Below the pieces are notes generated by a model. The model worked only from the letters and a program-made list of their open reading frames with translations, was not told the origin of the DNA and did no database searches. Shown here in pieces: positions 1 to 12,556 of a stretch of 64,000 bases of DNA. The first letter of the stretch is position 1. Every line of letters starts with the position of its first letter. This DNA comes from Chinchilla lanigera. Taxonomy: Eukaryota; Chordata; Mammalia; Rodentia; Chinchillidae. The DNA is taken from contig NW_004955416.1 in NCBI RefSeq assembly GCF_000276665.1, positions 3,638,306-3,702,305 of the forward strand. Reading direction: 5' to 3'. The position numbers and the translations under genes are program-made.

Positions 1-217
1 GAGCACAGACTCGAGCCCAGGTGTCTAGCCACTCCTGGAACACTGGCTTTCCTGGAATGATTTTTTAAATGCTGATAAGGATCTAAATTTGCCTATTAAA
101 CACAGTTCGTAGAAGTTTCAGCCCATACTTGGCAAATTATAAGGCAGAGTGGCACGTGGCAGAGAGCTGTAGCTCAGGACGGCAGCCACAGCTAAGCAAC
201 AACTCCAAGCTATTTAT

Positions 218-323
218 TTTTGTTTGTGTTTTTGTTTTTGTTTTTTTTTTGGTACCGGGAATCAAACCTAGGACCTTGTACTTGCCAAGCAGGCACTACA
301 CCTCTGGGCTATATCCTAGGCCC
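218..323 (-). mobile_element. ID-like tRNA-derived SINE
   Basis: The minus strand reads as a tRNA-derived head with A- and B-box-like blocks (TAGCCCAGAGGTGTAGTGCC, then GGTTTGATTCCCGGTACC) followed by an A-rich tail, seen on the plus strand as the T-rich run at 218-250. Flanks AAGCTATTTAT (207-217) and AAGCTCTTTAT (328-338) look like a target-site duplication with one mismatch. Such a head normally supplies an internal RNA polymerase III promoter. Not a functional tRNA gene. Confidence 0.88.
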
Positions 324-3300
324 TTTTAAGCTCTTTATAGAAGAAAGCTGCCCTATTACTGAGGGGTCATAAGAAAATTTCATATGCAGATACCAAGACA
401 GTGAGATCCAGCATCCTTCTGTAAGGAGTTTCTGAGCATAACTGCTCTCCGAAGCCTGGAAGCCCTGAGTGGGGTCCATGGTAATAGTTTTTTTAAATCA
501 AGATTGTCATTACAGCATCTCCCTGCCTGACATAGTACCTCAATGAGTTTATTATCTGAATCACCATTTCTCTCAATCAGTGACATCAAAAGAAATACTA
601 ATGGTAAACAAGACTCCTACTTAAAATATTTAGTAAATATTTAATAAATCTGTCCTAGATTTCAAATAAATGACATTTTTCTACAGATGAGCCCTAATAC
701 CACCCATGCCACAATGAGAATAAGCTTGTAGAGAAGGCATTTCTTTACCAGTCAATCCACCTGCCCTGTAAAACTTGGTTTAGAGGATGGGTCAGAAAAA
801 GATGAATCAGAATTTCAAATTACAAGGCAGTTGTGAAAACGTTGTTAGAATTTTGTATCTGTTATTTCCAGCACCAAACAATACTTCCACCTTGACAAAC
901 AGTAATACCTGTAAAATACTTCTATGCCTCTGGGCTCATGATTGCAGATTGGTACACTTTTTGAAAAGTAAACAAAGATGTTATGTCATAGTGATTTAAC
1001 AGCTAGAAGACAAAAAAAAAGTGTCATAGTTTCCTAAGACATTTTTGAATCTTAATTTCCTGTCACAAACAGATCCCAGAAAATTATTTAGGGCAAATAC
1101 ATTATTTTATGTGTTTCTTAAAGAAACATTTACTTCCACCCATTATGTATTTCTCCAATGTATCTTTCAGAGAGAGAGAGAGTATATTAACTAAGGAAGA
1201 AGAACAGGGACCTTTAGCAGCAGGAAGAGGAAATGAGCTACATAGGTCTTCTCCAAGCAAGTTGGGTATGACACCCTGCCTGCACCATGATGTACACGTT
1301 TACTGACCTCAGTAACACAGCTTTAGTTCACCTCATTTTTGACTCAGCATTGACTCAGTATTAATTAACACATTTGAAATACTGAGTTTGGCTTTTGGAT
1401 GCCACAGGTACAATATATAAAACATAAAAGACAGAAAACAGAGATTCAAAATGGTGTTAATGAGAAATATGCCCTAAGAGGAAAAAACTCAAGGAACTGG
1501 GTAGGATTAGTACTTAGAGAAAAGAATAAGCTAAAATAAATATAACTATTATATGATATATGGACTTTTTGCCTGAGCACACATAAACCTGCTTTGTTAT
1601 TTTCCAAAAGAAAAGGAATGTGGCTTAGTAATTAGAGAAAATCCCTGCTTCTTCTGACTTACGGCTCTTGACAAGTTCTCAGAACCACAGCCAGACAGCA
1701 TCTGACGCCTCAGTTCAATTTTCCCCAGATGAATCAGAGGTTGCCCGCAGAAATAAAATGCACACTGTGTAAAATGGCGAGCAGAACACAAACTTAGGAA
1801 ACACCAGGTTGTCACCGACACTGCTGCAGGTCTATCGCTTTTTTGTATTCCATTTATTGCTTCCTTAATGTCAGAGAATGAACGGCTCATTTTCTTCTTG
1901 CATCTGACCTCTTCATGGAAAATTATATTCTGTATTGTATTACTTCCATTCTCATTGTCCTATATTTACTTCAGAGTTCCTCTGTTTTGTGGACATTCTT
2001 TATAGAATGGTAGTAGGAGTCTCTGAGAAGCCTTTGATAAGGTATCCATAGATGAAGGTCTCCCCTTAATGATTCATTGACTTAGATACCTACCAAACTG
2101 GGTGATGATAACAAAACATAACTGAATTGTTTATGATTATGTCAGAAAAAAGATCTTTCTCTTTTTTCTATTCTCTTTACGTTGGCTAAAATTCCTGGTT
2201 TCCTAGCTCCCGGCACAAAACACTGTTGATTTAAGACTCTAAATGAGCTACACTGTCATATAAGATTTGTTGACATTTCACACTGTCTTTAGGATAATTT
2301 ACAGCTAGCACACAGTTCAAGGAAAAATAATGATTAAAATTTAGATTCACAATAAATTAAAAAGTGATTGCTTTGGTTGCAGCACATTAGAATATCAGAA
2401 CACTGTAACTATTTGTATTTTAAAATATGAAGCACCAATGGTGAGCAATATCGTTACATAACTCTTGGGTTTGATAGGATGGGCTTTGGTTTAAAAAGAA
2501 ATAAATTGCAAGAAAAATATGAATATATATTTATATGACTAAATATTATATATATATCACAGTGTTTGCATAGATAAATATTTATTTTTATTCAAAGTAT
2601 TATTACTATATTTCCATTATATTATTGAGTTCTGTTAAGACTATTTAATAATAAAAATGTAAAATTTAAAGATTACTTTACTAAACTGTCCCTAATAGCT
2701 GGTATGTACTAGATTTCAAAAATAAGAGGATATCAGTCCTCATCTCATGCAAAATGTTGTTTGGTATAGCTAGGGATTAAAAATGAGAACTGATAAATTT
2801 CTCATAAACTTCTAGAGTGTTTTGAATTTTTCTTCAACAGTCATGAGAATATCCATGAACTACACCCTCAAACTTTTTCAAGAACTTAATCCAACGCTAC
2901 AAAGCCATTTTGTTGAGTATAGGCTAAATTCTTCCTTAGATAAGGTAAAACTTCTCCTTAATAAAGACTTTTTTAAGAATATGGATGGGCTTTACTTATT
3001 TATTTATTAGGAAAACCTGTATGAAATTTTCATGGGTCAAAAGTGGTCAGATGTTAACAGTTTCATGCAGTTCAACCTAATGTTATTCTAGACAGATTTA
3101 ATGCTCCTTATAAAACTCACTGGAAGTTAAACTTTCCTGGATTCTTTCATCAAACTTAAAATAGAAATGTCACTACTTGAATAGCAGATGAAAGACAAAG
3201 ATTTGGTGTTAGGCTATTTTTTAAATGTGAAAGTTGTATATTCCATGCTATAAAATTTTTGGAGGCATTATTTGATATCCAAGCATTTAAGTCAACATAC

Positions 3301-3596
3301 TCTTCTGGAAATAGTCATAAAAAATTTGAAAGATACTTGCAAAACAATAAAAATACTACTGTCCCCTTTCTGGTTTTGAAACATATTTTTTCAAGATAGC
3401 TATTGGTTTTGGAAAATATGTTATAAATGTTAATTTAAATGGGAGCTATTTAAAATTAATTAAATAATACATATTTTAATTTCTTAGTTTTATCTAATAC
3501 AGTAAATATCAATAGCTATAACCCATAAAAGTCAAAATTCTGTGGGGCTTCCATTACTTTCAAGTGTATAAAATATCTGTGGAATAAAATTTTGGG
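324..3596. other. Unique AT-rich DNA, no gene seen
   Basis: No recognisable exon, RNA gene or young transposon. AT-rich stretches with short TA runs lie near 2520-2560. A minus-strand open frame of 97 codons (1597-1890), in a block somewhat richer in CpG than its surroundings, is treated under findings. It has no family resemblance I recognise. Confidence 0.5.
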
Positions 3597-3746
3597 GCTG
3601 GGCATAATGACACACCCCTGTAGCCCCAGCACTTGGGAGGCTGAGGCAGAATCCCCATGAGTTCGAGGCCAGCCTGGGCTACATAGTGAATGCAAGGCCA
3701 GCCTGAACTATACAGTGAAACCCTGTCTCAAAAAGAAGAAAAAAAA
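3597..3746 (+). mobile_element. B1 SINE (7SL-derived)
   Basis: Starts GCTGGGCATAATGACACACC, continues with the B-box region GAGTTCGAGGCCAGCC and ends CCCTGTCTCAAAAA with a mixed A-rich tail. The 'GGCCAGCCTG..CTA' unit occurs twice (about 3668 and 3698), which is the internal duplication typical of rodent B1. Moderately diverged, no gene content. Confidence 0.93.
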
Positions 3747-3911
3747 TTGGGAACCACTGGATTGATTAAAGACATAAATCAGAAAAGAGAGTGAACAGAC
3801 TGGAGATATTTAACTCATACATTTATTCAACCATAAGGGAACCCAGCTTAAGGCAGGTCCTAGAGTCTGACTGGCGGAGTGAGGACTTCATCTCATGATT
3901 CACTTAGGGCA

Positions 3912-4299
3912 GTGTATTAGCCACTTTCCCATCCCTGAAAAAAAATATCCGACACCTGTGACTTAAGGCACAAGAGCTTTATTTCGGCTCATGGTTTCAG
4001 TACATTCAGTCTATGGGTGACTGGCTCCAAGGAAGAAACAACAAGGTAGAAGAGCACAGTGGACAAAAGCTGCTCAGGCCATGGCAGCCAGGAAACAGAG
4101 GGCTGAAGAAGAAGCTGGGCACAGCACTACACCCTTCGAGGTCAGGCCGCCAGTGACCCACTCGCAACCAGTCTCCACTGCTGACCAGCGCAGTCGGCTA
4201 CAGTCTATGGATGAATGTACTGATGAAGATAGCATTCTGCAATCCAATCAACTTCCAAAAGCCCCACCTCTGAACACATTTTAATCTAAACCATACAGG
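3912..4299 (-). mobile_element. Solo MaLR-type LTR (ERVL-MaLR)
   Basis: Plus strand begins GTATTAGCCACTTTC.. and ends ..TCTAAACCATACA. Read on the minus strand this is the MaLR pattern: TG start with a 'GGTTTAGATTAAAATGTGTTC' type opening (CCCC-poor), a middle 'GGCTGCCATGGCC' block and a 3' end leading to 'TAATACACTGCC'. The open frame at 4081-4284 on the plus strand is an antisense shadow in this LTR. Confidence 0.75.
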
Positions 4300-4369
4300 A
4301 GGATTGGGAGAAGTCTGGGGTGAATAGAAAGATGTCCATAGACATACTCCTAAATGGGAGCCCAGGTGA

Positions 4370-4650
4370 TTTTTCCCTGCTCATGGTGCTGCCGAGGAAG
4401 CTCTGGGCAGACACAATGCCAGGCATTACTAGTGCACAGTAATAGGTGTTCTCTCACTTGACACTGATTGTAGCTGTCATTTCAAGAGTCAGACTTTTTT
4501 CCTTTATTATAATAATCTTGAAAGATTGAGAAAAACTGTGCTTTATTGTCAATTTACAGATGGGACAATGAAGACAAAAGGTTCTAGGGGTTTAGCCTAA
4601 GGCACACAGATTGTGTGAGAGAAGCTTGTGGAGTATAAGTTAACTGCTTC
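4370..4650 (-). mobile_element. MIR element
   Basis: TTTACAGATGGGACAATGAAG and AGCCTAAGGCACACAGATTG match the MIR core in reverse orientation (consensus 'ttttacagatgaggaaactgaggc' and 'aaggtcacacag'). The upstream part, AATGCCAGGCATTACTAG, fits the other end of MIR. Ancient and diverged. Confidence 0.7.
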
Positions 4651-4659
4651 CAAGCACAG

Positions 4660-5590
4660 TACTTTATCCAGACCAGGTAAGTGTCTTTCAAGCTGCATTT
4701 TTGGTATTAAAAATGTTTTCTCAAGTGAAATGTTACTCAGAAGCCTCATCAGGGAGTGCAAAGAAGAGGCTGCTACCAGGGAAGAGGGAGAAACCTGGAG
4801 AGTCCTATCCACTTCACCCTCCTCTGACCCACCCATAGCCTTCCCAGGACACGATGTACACAAGATGTTCTCCTAGCACCTGTCCCCGTCATCCGCAGCT
4901 CCTGCTTTCATAACCTGCATTCCCTCCGAGGCACCAATTTAAATATGTTGAGTACACTTCCTCAAATATGCAAATATCCTTGTAAGATGGGTACTGCAGC
5001 TTTTTTTTCATGTGTGTTTATATTACACAAAGGATATTATCCTGTAAATCCTGTTCTGATTCATAGTTTTGCCACGTTAGCATTATTCTTAACAATCTAT
5101 CTCGATATTACTTTCAACATCTAGCTGGTTGTTTTATATACATATTCCATATTGTATGTTAATGTACTATATTTTACTTATCTCCACAGGTGAACTACCC
5201 ACCAATAAAAAATGAAGAACTGTTTTGACACATGATCTTTGCAGTAAAGGGGGAGAACTTCTTTGGGATAATCATTAGTCTGTTGGACACAGACAGAAAT
5301 AGTCTGATCAAATTTTAACAAACTTCCTTCCAGAATGGCCATTCTACTGCAAATCACAGGAGTTCTTCACTATTTATTAAAACTTGATACTTTCTTTTTC
5401 TAATATTTTACATGCTGCTGAGTGTTGGGTCCCAGCTCATTATTGTTTTGGCTGACACATTCTGATAGCTATTGATAATCAAGCATTTTTTAACATATCT
5501 GTTAGCTTTAGATTTTCCCTATCTCTGAAATTATATTGAACTCTCAAGCATTTTCTCCTAAGTTTATGTCTTTTTCCTAGCTTTCCAGAT
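4660..5590. other. Unassigned intergenic DNA
   Basis: No gene, RNA or recognised repeat. Overlapping open frames on both strands at 4597-4876 have no recognisable product and are probably chance. Confidence 0.4.
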
Positions 5591-5599
5591 TGATTTTCT

Positions 5600-6255
5600 G
5601 CTTTCAGTATGAGTTCTTTGTGAGTTTTAGATGTTTCAAAAATATTTCAAATATATTATTGTGTTTATGATGTCCTTCATTCAATGAGAATCCTTTGTTT
5701 TTGTTCTTTCTCGCTCTCCCTCCCTCTCTATCTCCCTCTCTATCTCTCCCCTCTCTCCAGCACACACACATAGCCCACATACACACCATTGGCTTATTGT
5801 TTTGAATCTTGTATGAGAAGATATTTTTGTTAATTTCTGAATCACAAAAATATCTTCCTATATTTTATTCTTTTTAGTGGTTTTACTCTTTGCATTTAGC
5901 TGTTTAATCCACTTGGTATGCATCAGTGTGCATGGTATAAGATATGAACTCAGATTTAATTTTCTGCATTTAATGAGCTAATTTCCTAAACACCAACTGT
6001 CTCTCTTCCTTTTTGGTGCCCCCTTTACCACATGTCGTGTACTTGAAGCTAAACAGTGTTTCTATTCATGCTTAGTGAATTATGTCCATTTTCTGTTACA
6101 TTAGAACATGTCTTTCTCCTATTTCATATTTCTATCAATTTCATTTTTTATATTTTTCTTTCTCCCTCCTTTCTACTAACTAGTATAAATTTTCTCCTGG
6201 CCTTAAAATATAACATATTCAATTTTTATTCTTCTAGTCATTACTCATTCCTATT
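5600..6255 (-). mobile_element. Old L1 ORF2-region fragment
   Basis: The plus strand reads like the antisense of L1 ORF2/3' sequence: a 'TTTAGCTGTTTAATCCACTTGG' block followed by 'GATTTAATTTTCTGCAT' and 'CCTAAACACCAACTGTC', in the order seen in L1. Heavily diverged with no intact reading frame. Interrupted or expanded by the pyrimidine tract at 5702-5760. Confidence 0.55.
5702..5775. repeat. (CT)n-rich tract followed by short (CA)n
   Basis: Imperfect TCTCCCTC units for about 58 bases followed by CACACACACA. Low-complexity pyrimidine strand that encodes only a spurious Arg/Gly frame on the minus strand. Confidence 0.9.
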
Positions 6256-6261
6256 GTATTT

Positions 6262-6490
6262 CCAAGGTTTTCCCTTTGCTGGGACAAAATATCTGACATA
6301 TACAATTTAAGGGAAGAACAATTTATTTGGCCGCACGGTTTCAGAGATTTCCGTCCATGGTCAGCAGGTTCCAAGGCAGATACCCCATGATAGGAGGACA
6401 TGGTGGAGGAAGACTGCTCAATTACATTATCCAAGGAAAAGAGCAGGAAAAAACTAGAAGACAAAGTGGCCAAGGACCACATATAATTTC
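6262..6490 (-). mobile_element. Truncated MaLR-type LTR
   Basis: GCTGGGACAAAATATCTGACA, AATTTATTTGGCCGCACGG and GTTCCAAGGCAGAT match the antisense MaLR pattern seen in the better copy at 19159-19533 (GCTGAGACAAAATACCTGAC, GTTTATTTAGCTCACAG, GTTCCAAGGCAG). The 5' part of the LTR is missing or unrecognisable. Confidence 0.65.
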
Positions 6491-6499
6491 CAAGATCTC

Positions 6500-7679
6500 A
6501 AAAGCATACTTTACTAATCTTGAGGTGTCTTTCTAGCCAGTCAAATTTGCAGTCAAGATTTAACTTGACTTAAACATAATATATATATTGCATTTATTTT
6601 TCACTAATGATTTCTTAAATATGGATGAATCTTTACTTCTTCCCAAAAATGGGGAGTCCAGCTCCCCATGTCATGAGGAGATGGAGTTAGAGCCAGCCTG
6701 TTTCCCTGTGTCAGTCTCTGCACTTACAACATATATTTGGGCTTCCCCTTCATACCCACTCATGTTTCACATGTCTAAATCTTTAATTCTATATTGTCCA
6801 AACGTTTTTTCTTTATTTTATTTGTATGCTTTTTACAAAAAGGTAAGACTAGCACTTAGGAAGTTATCTACTCACATTCTTCTCACCACTTATATTGTTA
6901 TAACTTCTTGTATTTATTTTCTGTACTTATTTCTTTATTATCACAAGGCAACCTCTAGTACATTTCTGTCTTGAATGAATGTATTTATGTGATATATTTC
7001 CTGATTTTCTGGATGCATAAGAACATATTTATTATACCTCATATTTAAATGAGAAATTACCTGGGTTTTAAACAATGTGTAACTTCAACTTTTGAAACAA
7101 AGGCTCCTTTGCCTTTGTGCCTCTTTATTTCATGTTTTCTATTATGTATCATCTAAATCCATAGTGACCCATAGAGATCCAGGAGGAAATGAAGGATGAG
7201 GAACAGTGGGTTGGAATGGGACAATTATATGAAAGGATCATAGAATGCAGTGTCAGCAGAGACAGGGATTTGAACATGAAAGATCACTACTACAGCAGAG
7301 TATAATTTAAATCCACTAACTAGGGCAGTGACCTGGGTTGATTAACTCTAAAAGAATAAATCCATCATTTTCTAACATATTGTAATAATCCCTGAGTATC
7401 TTTATTATATTCCTGAATCATAAGCAAGAAGACACTTACATTTCAGGAACCAATGGTCAAATTTGGATGTTTAATATGGTATTTAGTATTTGCTAGATAC
7501 TTTACAGCAACAAGAAGCTGAAAAAATTAATATATGTGTATAATTTAAGGAAAGTTTCTCAGTGGGGGCCACTAGTCTACATCTGATGCTTTCTTCTATG
7601 GCTCATAAATATTGATAAAAGAACTACACTGAAAACTGTATATTTGTCATTATAAGATGCTCTGCATCTGATTGAATTG
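6500..7679. other. Unassigned AT-rich DNA
   Basis: No gene recognised. A 128-codon plus frame at 6588-6974 is rich in Phe, Leu, Tyr and Ser, as expected for AT-rich non-coding DNA. It has no domain, no family resemblance and no splice or promoter context. Confidence 0.45.
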
Positions 7680-7695
7680 TGTCTGATATGACTGA

Positions 7696-7789
7696 CTTTT
7701 TTTTTTTTTTTTCCAGTACTGGGAATCAAACTCACAACCTTGTGCTTGCCAGGCAGGTGCTGTGCCACTGAGCTAAATCCCCAGCCCCT
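7696..7789 (-). mobile_element. Young ID-like SINE with 16-bp target-site duplication
   Basis: Minus strand reads GGGGCTGGGGATTTAGCTCA.., the B-box region GTTTGATTCCCAGTACTGG and an A tail (plus-strand T run near 7699-7714). It is flanked by identical copies of TGTCTGATATGACTGA at 7680-7695 and 7790-7805. The perfect duplication means recent L1-mediated insertion. Confidence 0.95.
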
Positions 7790-7937
7790 TGTCTGATATG
7801 ACTGAAATAGTGACCTCTGGATTGCTTTTGCTTACATTCACCTGTCTTATCTTTGTATGTCCTTTTCCTTTCAATCATCTCAGTCACATTCTTGCAAACT
7901 TATCTCATATATCTATATGTCAGGAAGCAAATTGGAA

Positions 7938-8288
7938 TCTGTTTTAGACAGATTCTCACCACTAAAATAAAAGAGTTGATTCTCACAATGTAAAGTGGAA
8001 AGGTTTATTTTGGTTCATGGTTTTTAGAGGATTTAGTCCAGGAAAGGCAAGATGCAAGGGTCTGGAGGAAGAAAGCTCATGGCAGCCAGGAAGCAGAGAG
8101 GAGAAAGAAGCCAAGGAGGAAAATATCCCTTCCAGGTCACACTCCAAGTGACCCACCTCTTCCAAGCACAGCACATTTACCTGTGAACCCTTCAGTGTGT
8201 TATCCTCTGATGATCCAGTTATATTCAAAAAGCGCTGCCTCTGAACATAGGAAGCCTGTGTGGAACAACCCAGCGCCTTTGGATACAG
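7938..8288 (-). mobile_element. Diverged MaLR-type LTR
   Basis: GTGGAAAGGTTTATTTTGG.., 'CTCATGGCAGCCAGGAAGCAG' and 'CACTCCAAGTGACCCACCTC' follow the same antisense order as the LTR at 3912-4299. The two share the GGCAGCCAGGAA.CAGAG block and the following GTCA..CCAGTGACCCAC-like block. Old, with indels. Confidence 0.7.
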
Positions 8289-8429
8289 TGATGAGCGCCT
8301 TACACACCCTGCTTCTCAAGAAAACTCGGGGACAACAGACACGAGTACAGCCCCTGGGTCTATCTTACTCACCTGTCGACTCAGAAACTAGCACAGTGCT
8401 GGCACATAAGAAAGAATAAAAATATGCAG

Positions 8430-9021
8430 AATGAAGGAACTTACTATTTTACAAAGTAAAATCCTATGCTTTTAATTTTTTTAAATCAAAACCCTACTAA
8501 ATACTTTGAAGGAGAATTACACAGAGCTAGAAGAACATTTGGAAGAGAAACTTAAAAGCTTGGAATCAGAAATCTTCCCTAAGAGGTGACTCTTTACCTC
8601 AAGGATACCAAAAATAAAGAAAAAAGTATTCTAGGAAAAGGAACAACCTTTTTCTCCAATTTTTGTTTAGCCATATTTTCTAGCATTGTACAGATAATAA
8701 CATTTTATAATGCAGGTAAATATATAAAGTGGAAAAAATGCTAGAAAAAGAAATTTCTGGCTACTATGATGGTTTTTGATAAACAGAATAAAGCAAAGTT
8801 AGCCAATCAGGAAAACTATCAACGAAAAGTAAAGAATGGTTTTATTTATTAATGGATTATTTATGTAAATATTAAATGGATAAATTAAACTTTATAAAGA
8901 GATCTTTTCTTCCCTAAACAAAATTTCCATTTTCAGAGTTTCTGTGAAAATCATAGACGAGTTCAATTAGGCTACCATATATTAACTTTCAAACAAGACA
9001 GTAGCTAATCACATAAAAAAT
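8430..9021. other. Unassigned intergenic DNA
   Basis: AT-rich, no gene, RNA or clear repeat seen. Confidence 0.45.
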
Positions 9022-9112
9022 GGGGCCAAGGTGTAGGTTGGTGACACAGTGACTGCCTGGTGTCACAAGGTCCTGAGTTGAATTCTAGTACTAAAAAAAC
9101 AAATAAAAATAC
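9022..9112 (+). mobile_element. Diverged ID-like SINE
   Basis: GGTGTAGGTTGGTGACACAG and GGTCCTGAGTTGAATTCTAG reproduce the ID A- and B-box order, followed by an A-rich tail of CTAAAAAAACAAATAAAA. More diverged than the copies at 7.7, 26.6 and 29.6 kb. Confidence 0.75.
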
Positions 9113-9622
9113 ATAAGGCTCCTACTACAAGCCAGATATGCAATAAATTATTATCAATATTATTAGTAGGTAGATAAAATATAATTTCTTCTATAAATGC
9201 AGATAAAGTATCTGATGAGATTATTTTAGGGTTAAATTACATAAGAAAACATAAAATGTACATTATTGTATTCAGGCAAAGCTCAGAAGTTATCAAAATT
9301 ATCATATTTCCTAAAGATACATAAATAGGTATATACATAAATATAGTGAAGAATATTGGTGGCCTAAAGAAATTTAATATGATGGAGAAAAAAGTTCAAT
9401 ATGGAGAAGTAAAGAGCTTATGATGTTTCCAAAGCAATGACAAGCCATGAAAAGGGGAAGAAACAGAATAGGCAAGCAAAGATTATTTATAGTATTTAAA
9501 GCAAGCTTCCCAGGGGACACTGCCACCCTGACAGAGTCACAGACCTTACTTGCCTTCTTAAAATCAAAAACTATGAGATATTATAATTAAAGCCAGAGAA
9601 TTAACAGAAATAAAGTAAAATT

Positions 9623-9704
9623 TATATTTTTTCAGAGCTGAGAATTGAAGTCAAGGCCCTGTGCATTCAAGGGAAGTGCTTTTCCACTTAGCTACATGCC
9701 CTAC
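9623..9704 (-). mobile_element. Diverged ID-like SINE
   Basis: Plus strand GAGCTGAGAATTGAAGTCAA.. and CCACTTAGCTACATGCCC is the reverse complement of an ID head. Flanked by AGTAAAATT at 9614-9622 and 9705-9713, a short target-site duplication. Confidence 0.7.
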
Positions 9705-9713
9705 AGTAAAATT

Positions 9714-12541
9714 CAATTACCTATAATTTTACCCTTGAACTGAGTGAGATCTCAAATTCACAAATAGAGTAAAACTGCCCATTTTACACAGCAACTGAAA
9801 ACTCTGATTATGTCTCCAGTCACAACTCACAAAAGCAGCTCTGGGTGTCATTTTACACTGGAAGAATGAGGCAAAATCTCCGCACAGCCAAGATCAGACA
9901 TTGATAGTAAGACAAACAGGGTTTTTATGACTTCAGTGTGATGACTTTGAAGGTTTACAATTAAAGTATAAGAGACATCAAAAAGAGAAAAATGAAGACA
10001 TAATTAAGCTGTCGGCTGGGATTCCTTCTTAGTATTTCTGATACAGGAAGATAATCAGTAAGCTGAAGCTCCCTGATAGATTTACTAGTGGGTTAAGGAA
10101 AGGGTAAAGATAGAAAAAAGGAAGAAAATGCATTGTCAATAGAAGAAGTAGAGAACACTTCAACTAAACATAGCTGTAATAACTTCTTATTAAAAAGGTA
10201 AATCAGATGGGCTTACTATGCAAGCTATAAATACCCTCAAATGCACAAACATGATGGAATTATAAATAAAAATCTTGAATAAGACTGTCTATTTTTATTG
10301 CCATGTCTATGAGAGAACTCCAGAGATGGAGTAAAATTAGTTGTTCACCATAAGCCTTTTAAAATGATCGCTTAAGGTTTGCTGCATACATGCACCATGG
10401 AAATAAAATGCTTCTTGGATTTTATTGGTTCAATCTATCCAGAATCATAAGTATGTAATCAGGTATGTTTCAGGATATTACATTTTAAAATAGCATTCTT
10501 ATTTTATTTGCATAATCTCTTATTGCCTTCCAAATCGGTTATTTGTACACTTGACTCGGGCAATAAATAACCCCATATTTTCTCCTTGAGTTCAGTAAAC
10601 AGTGTAACAAAGGAAACAATATTCCAACATCAGCTGTATATTAACTAAATTCAAAACTAAAGAGTTTGTTCAGTGCTATACAGATTGTCAGACACAACCC
10701 TTCCCTGGAGGCAACATATATTCTAAAACAAAAATAAGCACATCAAGATTCAAAATAAGTTCTTTTAGAATAGACTGCTAAGGCAATTAGCATGATCATT
10801 CAAATATAAATTCCACTTACGCTCAAGCCTCAACTGCATGTCCTGATGTAAAGGTATTCTTAACCTGAAGAAGGCAATGAATGAAGGCAAAATCATCACA
10901 ATCCCTCCTTTTAATCTATCAGAAAAGTCAGTAAAAAATGGATTATAAAAATGAACAAACATATATGCTTTTATTTGATATATTATGATGTAAAAGATAG
11001 GTGCTTTACCTTGACTACGGGGTCTGGTTAAAGAAGAAAAAAATTAATCAGCGGTTGGCTGAACACAGAAATCCTAGACAGAATAATTAACTTCTATGTA
11101 AAGGAATCAAGAAGTTAGTTACATTTCAGAATTGAGAAGATTAGTGTAGTTGAACAGTGGCACACTTGGGGAAGGTGGAAGTTGTGGCTAAGGCTGGGCA
11201 TCCTTTTGTAGATACTAAACTACAGAGGGTAGAGCTCTAACCCAGACAAAACATGGCCTGGATGACAAGAAAACCAGTTAACTATTTTGTGTCTCATATA
11301 AAAACTGAGAAAAATAACTGTATCTGCCCCATGGAGTGATTATTAGTATTAACAGACAAATTGTCAGAAGCACTTGGAAAACTTACTAAAATATAATTGT
11401 TCAATAAATAGTATCTGCTGTTGCTACACTGAATGGTTTTGCAAAGGGAGCAACAACCGCATTCACCAGGGGCTAGGTACCCAGTGGGCATTGTTGAATT
11501 TGTTTCCTAGGAAGAATTTTTTTGGCGTAGACAGATTTTAGTTTTTCTTAAGAGATTTGTTAGGAATACATTCCAACTAAGATGATGGAGCTCTAGTTAA
11601 GTCAAGTAGATTGGCCACATCTTGATAGCCAAATTTCTAGTTGGAATACTAATACTTTGAGCTACCACAAGGCATATAAAAACCTTGCAAGCACATTCAT
11701 TTTTTTCTTTGAATCTTTGCAAATTTGTACTTGAAAATGGTATTTTATTATTTTTTAATTTGTAACTTTTTAAGGTCAAATCTTTTTATTAAGTTTATCA
11801 ATGTTGTATGCGTGTTTATGACCTTTTTCACTTTTACATTTGAAATCGTGCTTTTCTGACTACTTTTATGAATTCTTCCTATATAGATGATCTTAACTAT
11901 TTGCATTGCCCATTAGTATCCAGAATTAAAGGTAGCGTGGGAAGAAATACCAAGAGAGGTCTTCCTCTGATTTAATTGTTGATATGCCAAAAATGCTGCA
12001 GGAGGGGAGGAACACAGTGAGGAATTTAATTATACATAAAGCCACATAAATACTATTCCCAAAAGTTAGTGAAACTTTTAGTAAATTCAAGAGAGTAGCT
12101 AAATGCCTTAAGTATATTTCTTATAGAGATATGAACAACTGCTGGGTACTTCGAGGTAAGAGGAGGGTAGAAATAGAATTTGTTCAAGGGGGTAAGCAAT
12201 CATGGATTAGTCCTGTTTAAGAGTAGTCTCATGTGTTTTATATAATTGATATGATCATAAATTGAAATATTTTTACATTATGGCTTCTAAGTGGTTGTTT
12301 CTGGTACATAGGAAAATTAACTAATGTCATTTACATACTAGGTTGTTGGAAATCCTGAGCTTTGGGGTTGGCTAGTTGGAAAATTAACAACGGTATTAGT
12401 ATTTATAATTATTACTTATGCTAAGCCAATGAAAGACATATTGTTTAAATACATTGAGATCAAGGATGGAATAGTATTCTTATCAGGAAATCCATAAATT
12501 ATTATATTGGGACTCAATTTTTCTTCTTGAAATATTACCAT
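9714..12541. other. Long unique AT-rich stretch
   Basis: No gene or RNA gene recognised. Small open frames (10765-10962, 11294-11491 and 11597-11779, all minus) have no recognisable product. The part at about 10370-10640 has the look of conserved non-coding DNA and is listed separately. Confidence 0.5.
10370..10640. promoter_or_regulatory. Candidate conserved non-coding element
   Basis: Repeat-free block with an octamer-like POU site (TTATTTGCATAATCTC near 10505) next to evenly balanced sequence with CpGs (ACTTGACTCGGGCAATAAAT). This is pattern-based suspicion only. No open frame or splice signals mark it as an exon. Confidence 0.25.
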
Positions 12542-12556
12542 TAAAATGGTACTTCT

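Noticed and set aside
4081..4284. 67-codon plus frame starting with MAARKQRAEEEAGH
   Set aside because: Antisense shadow of the MaLR LTR at 3912-4299; the same block recurs in the LTR at 7938-8288.
7696..7789. Possible tRNA gene
   Set aside because: A- and B-box-like blocks belong to an ID-like SINE with an A tail and target-site duplication.
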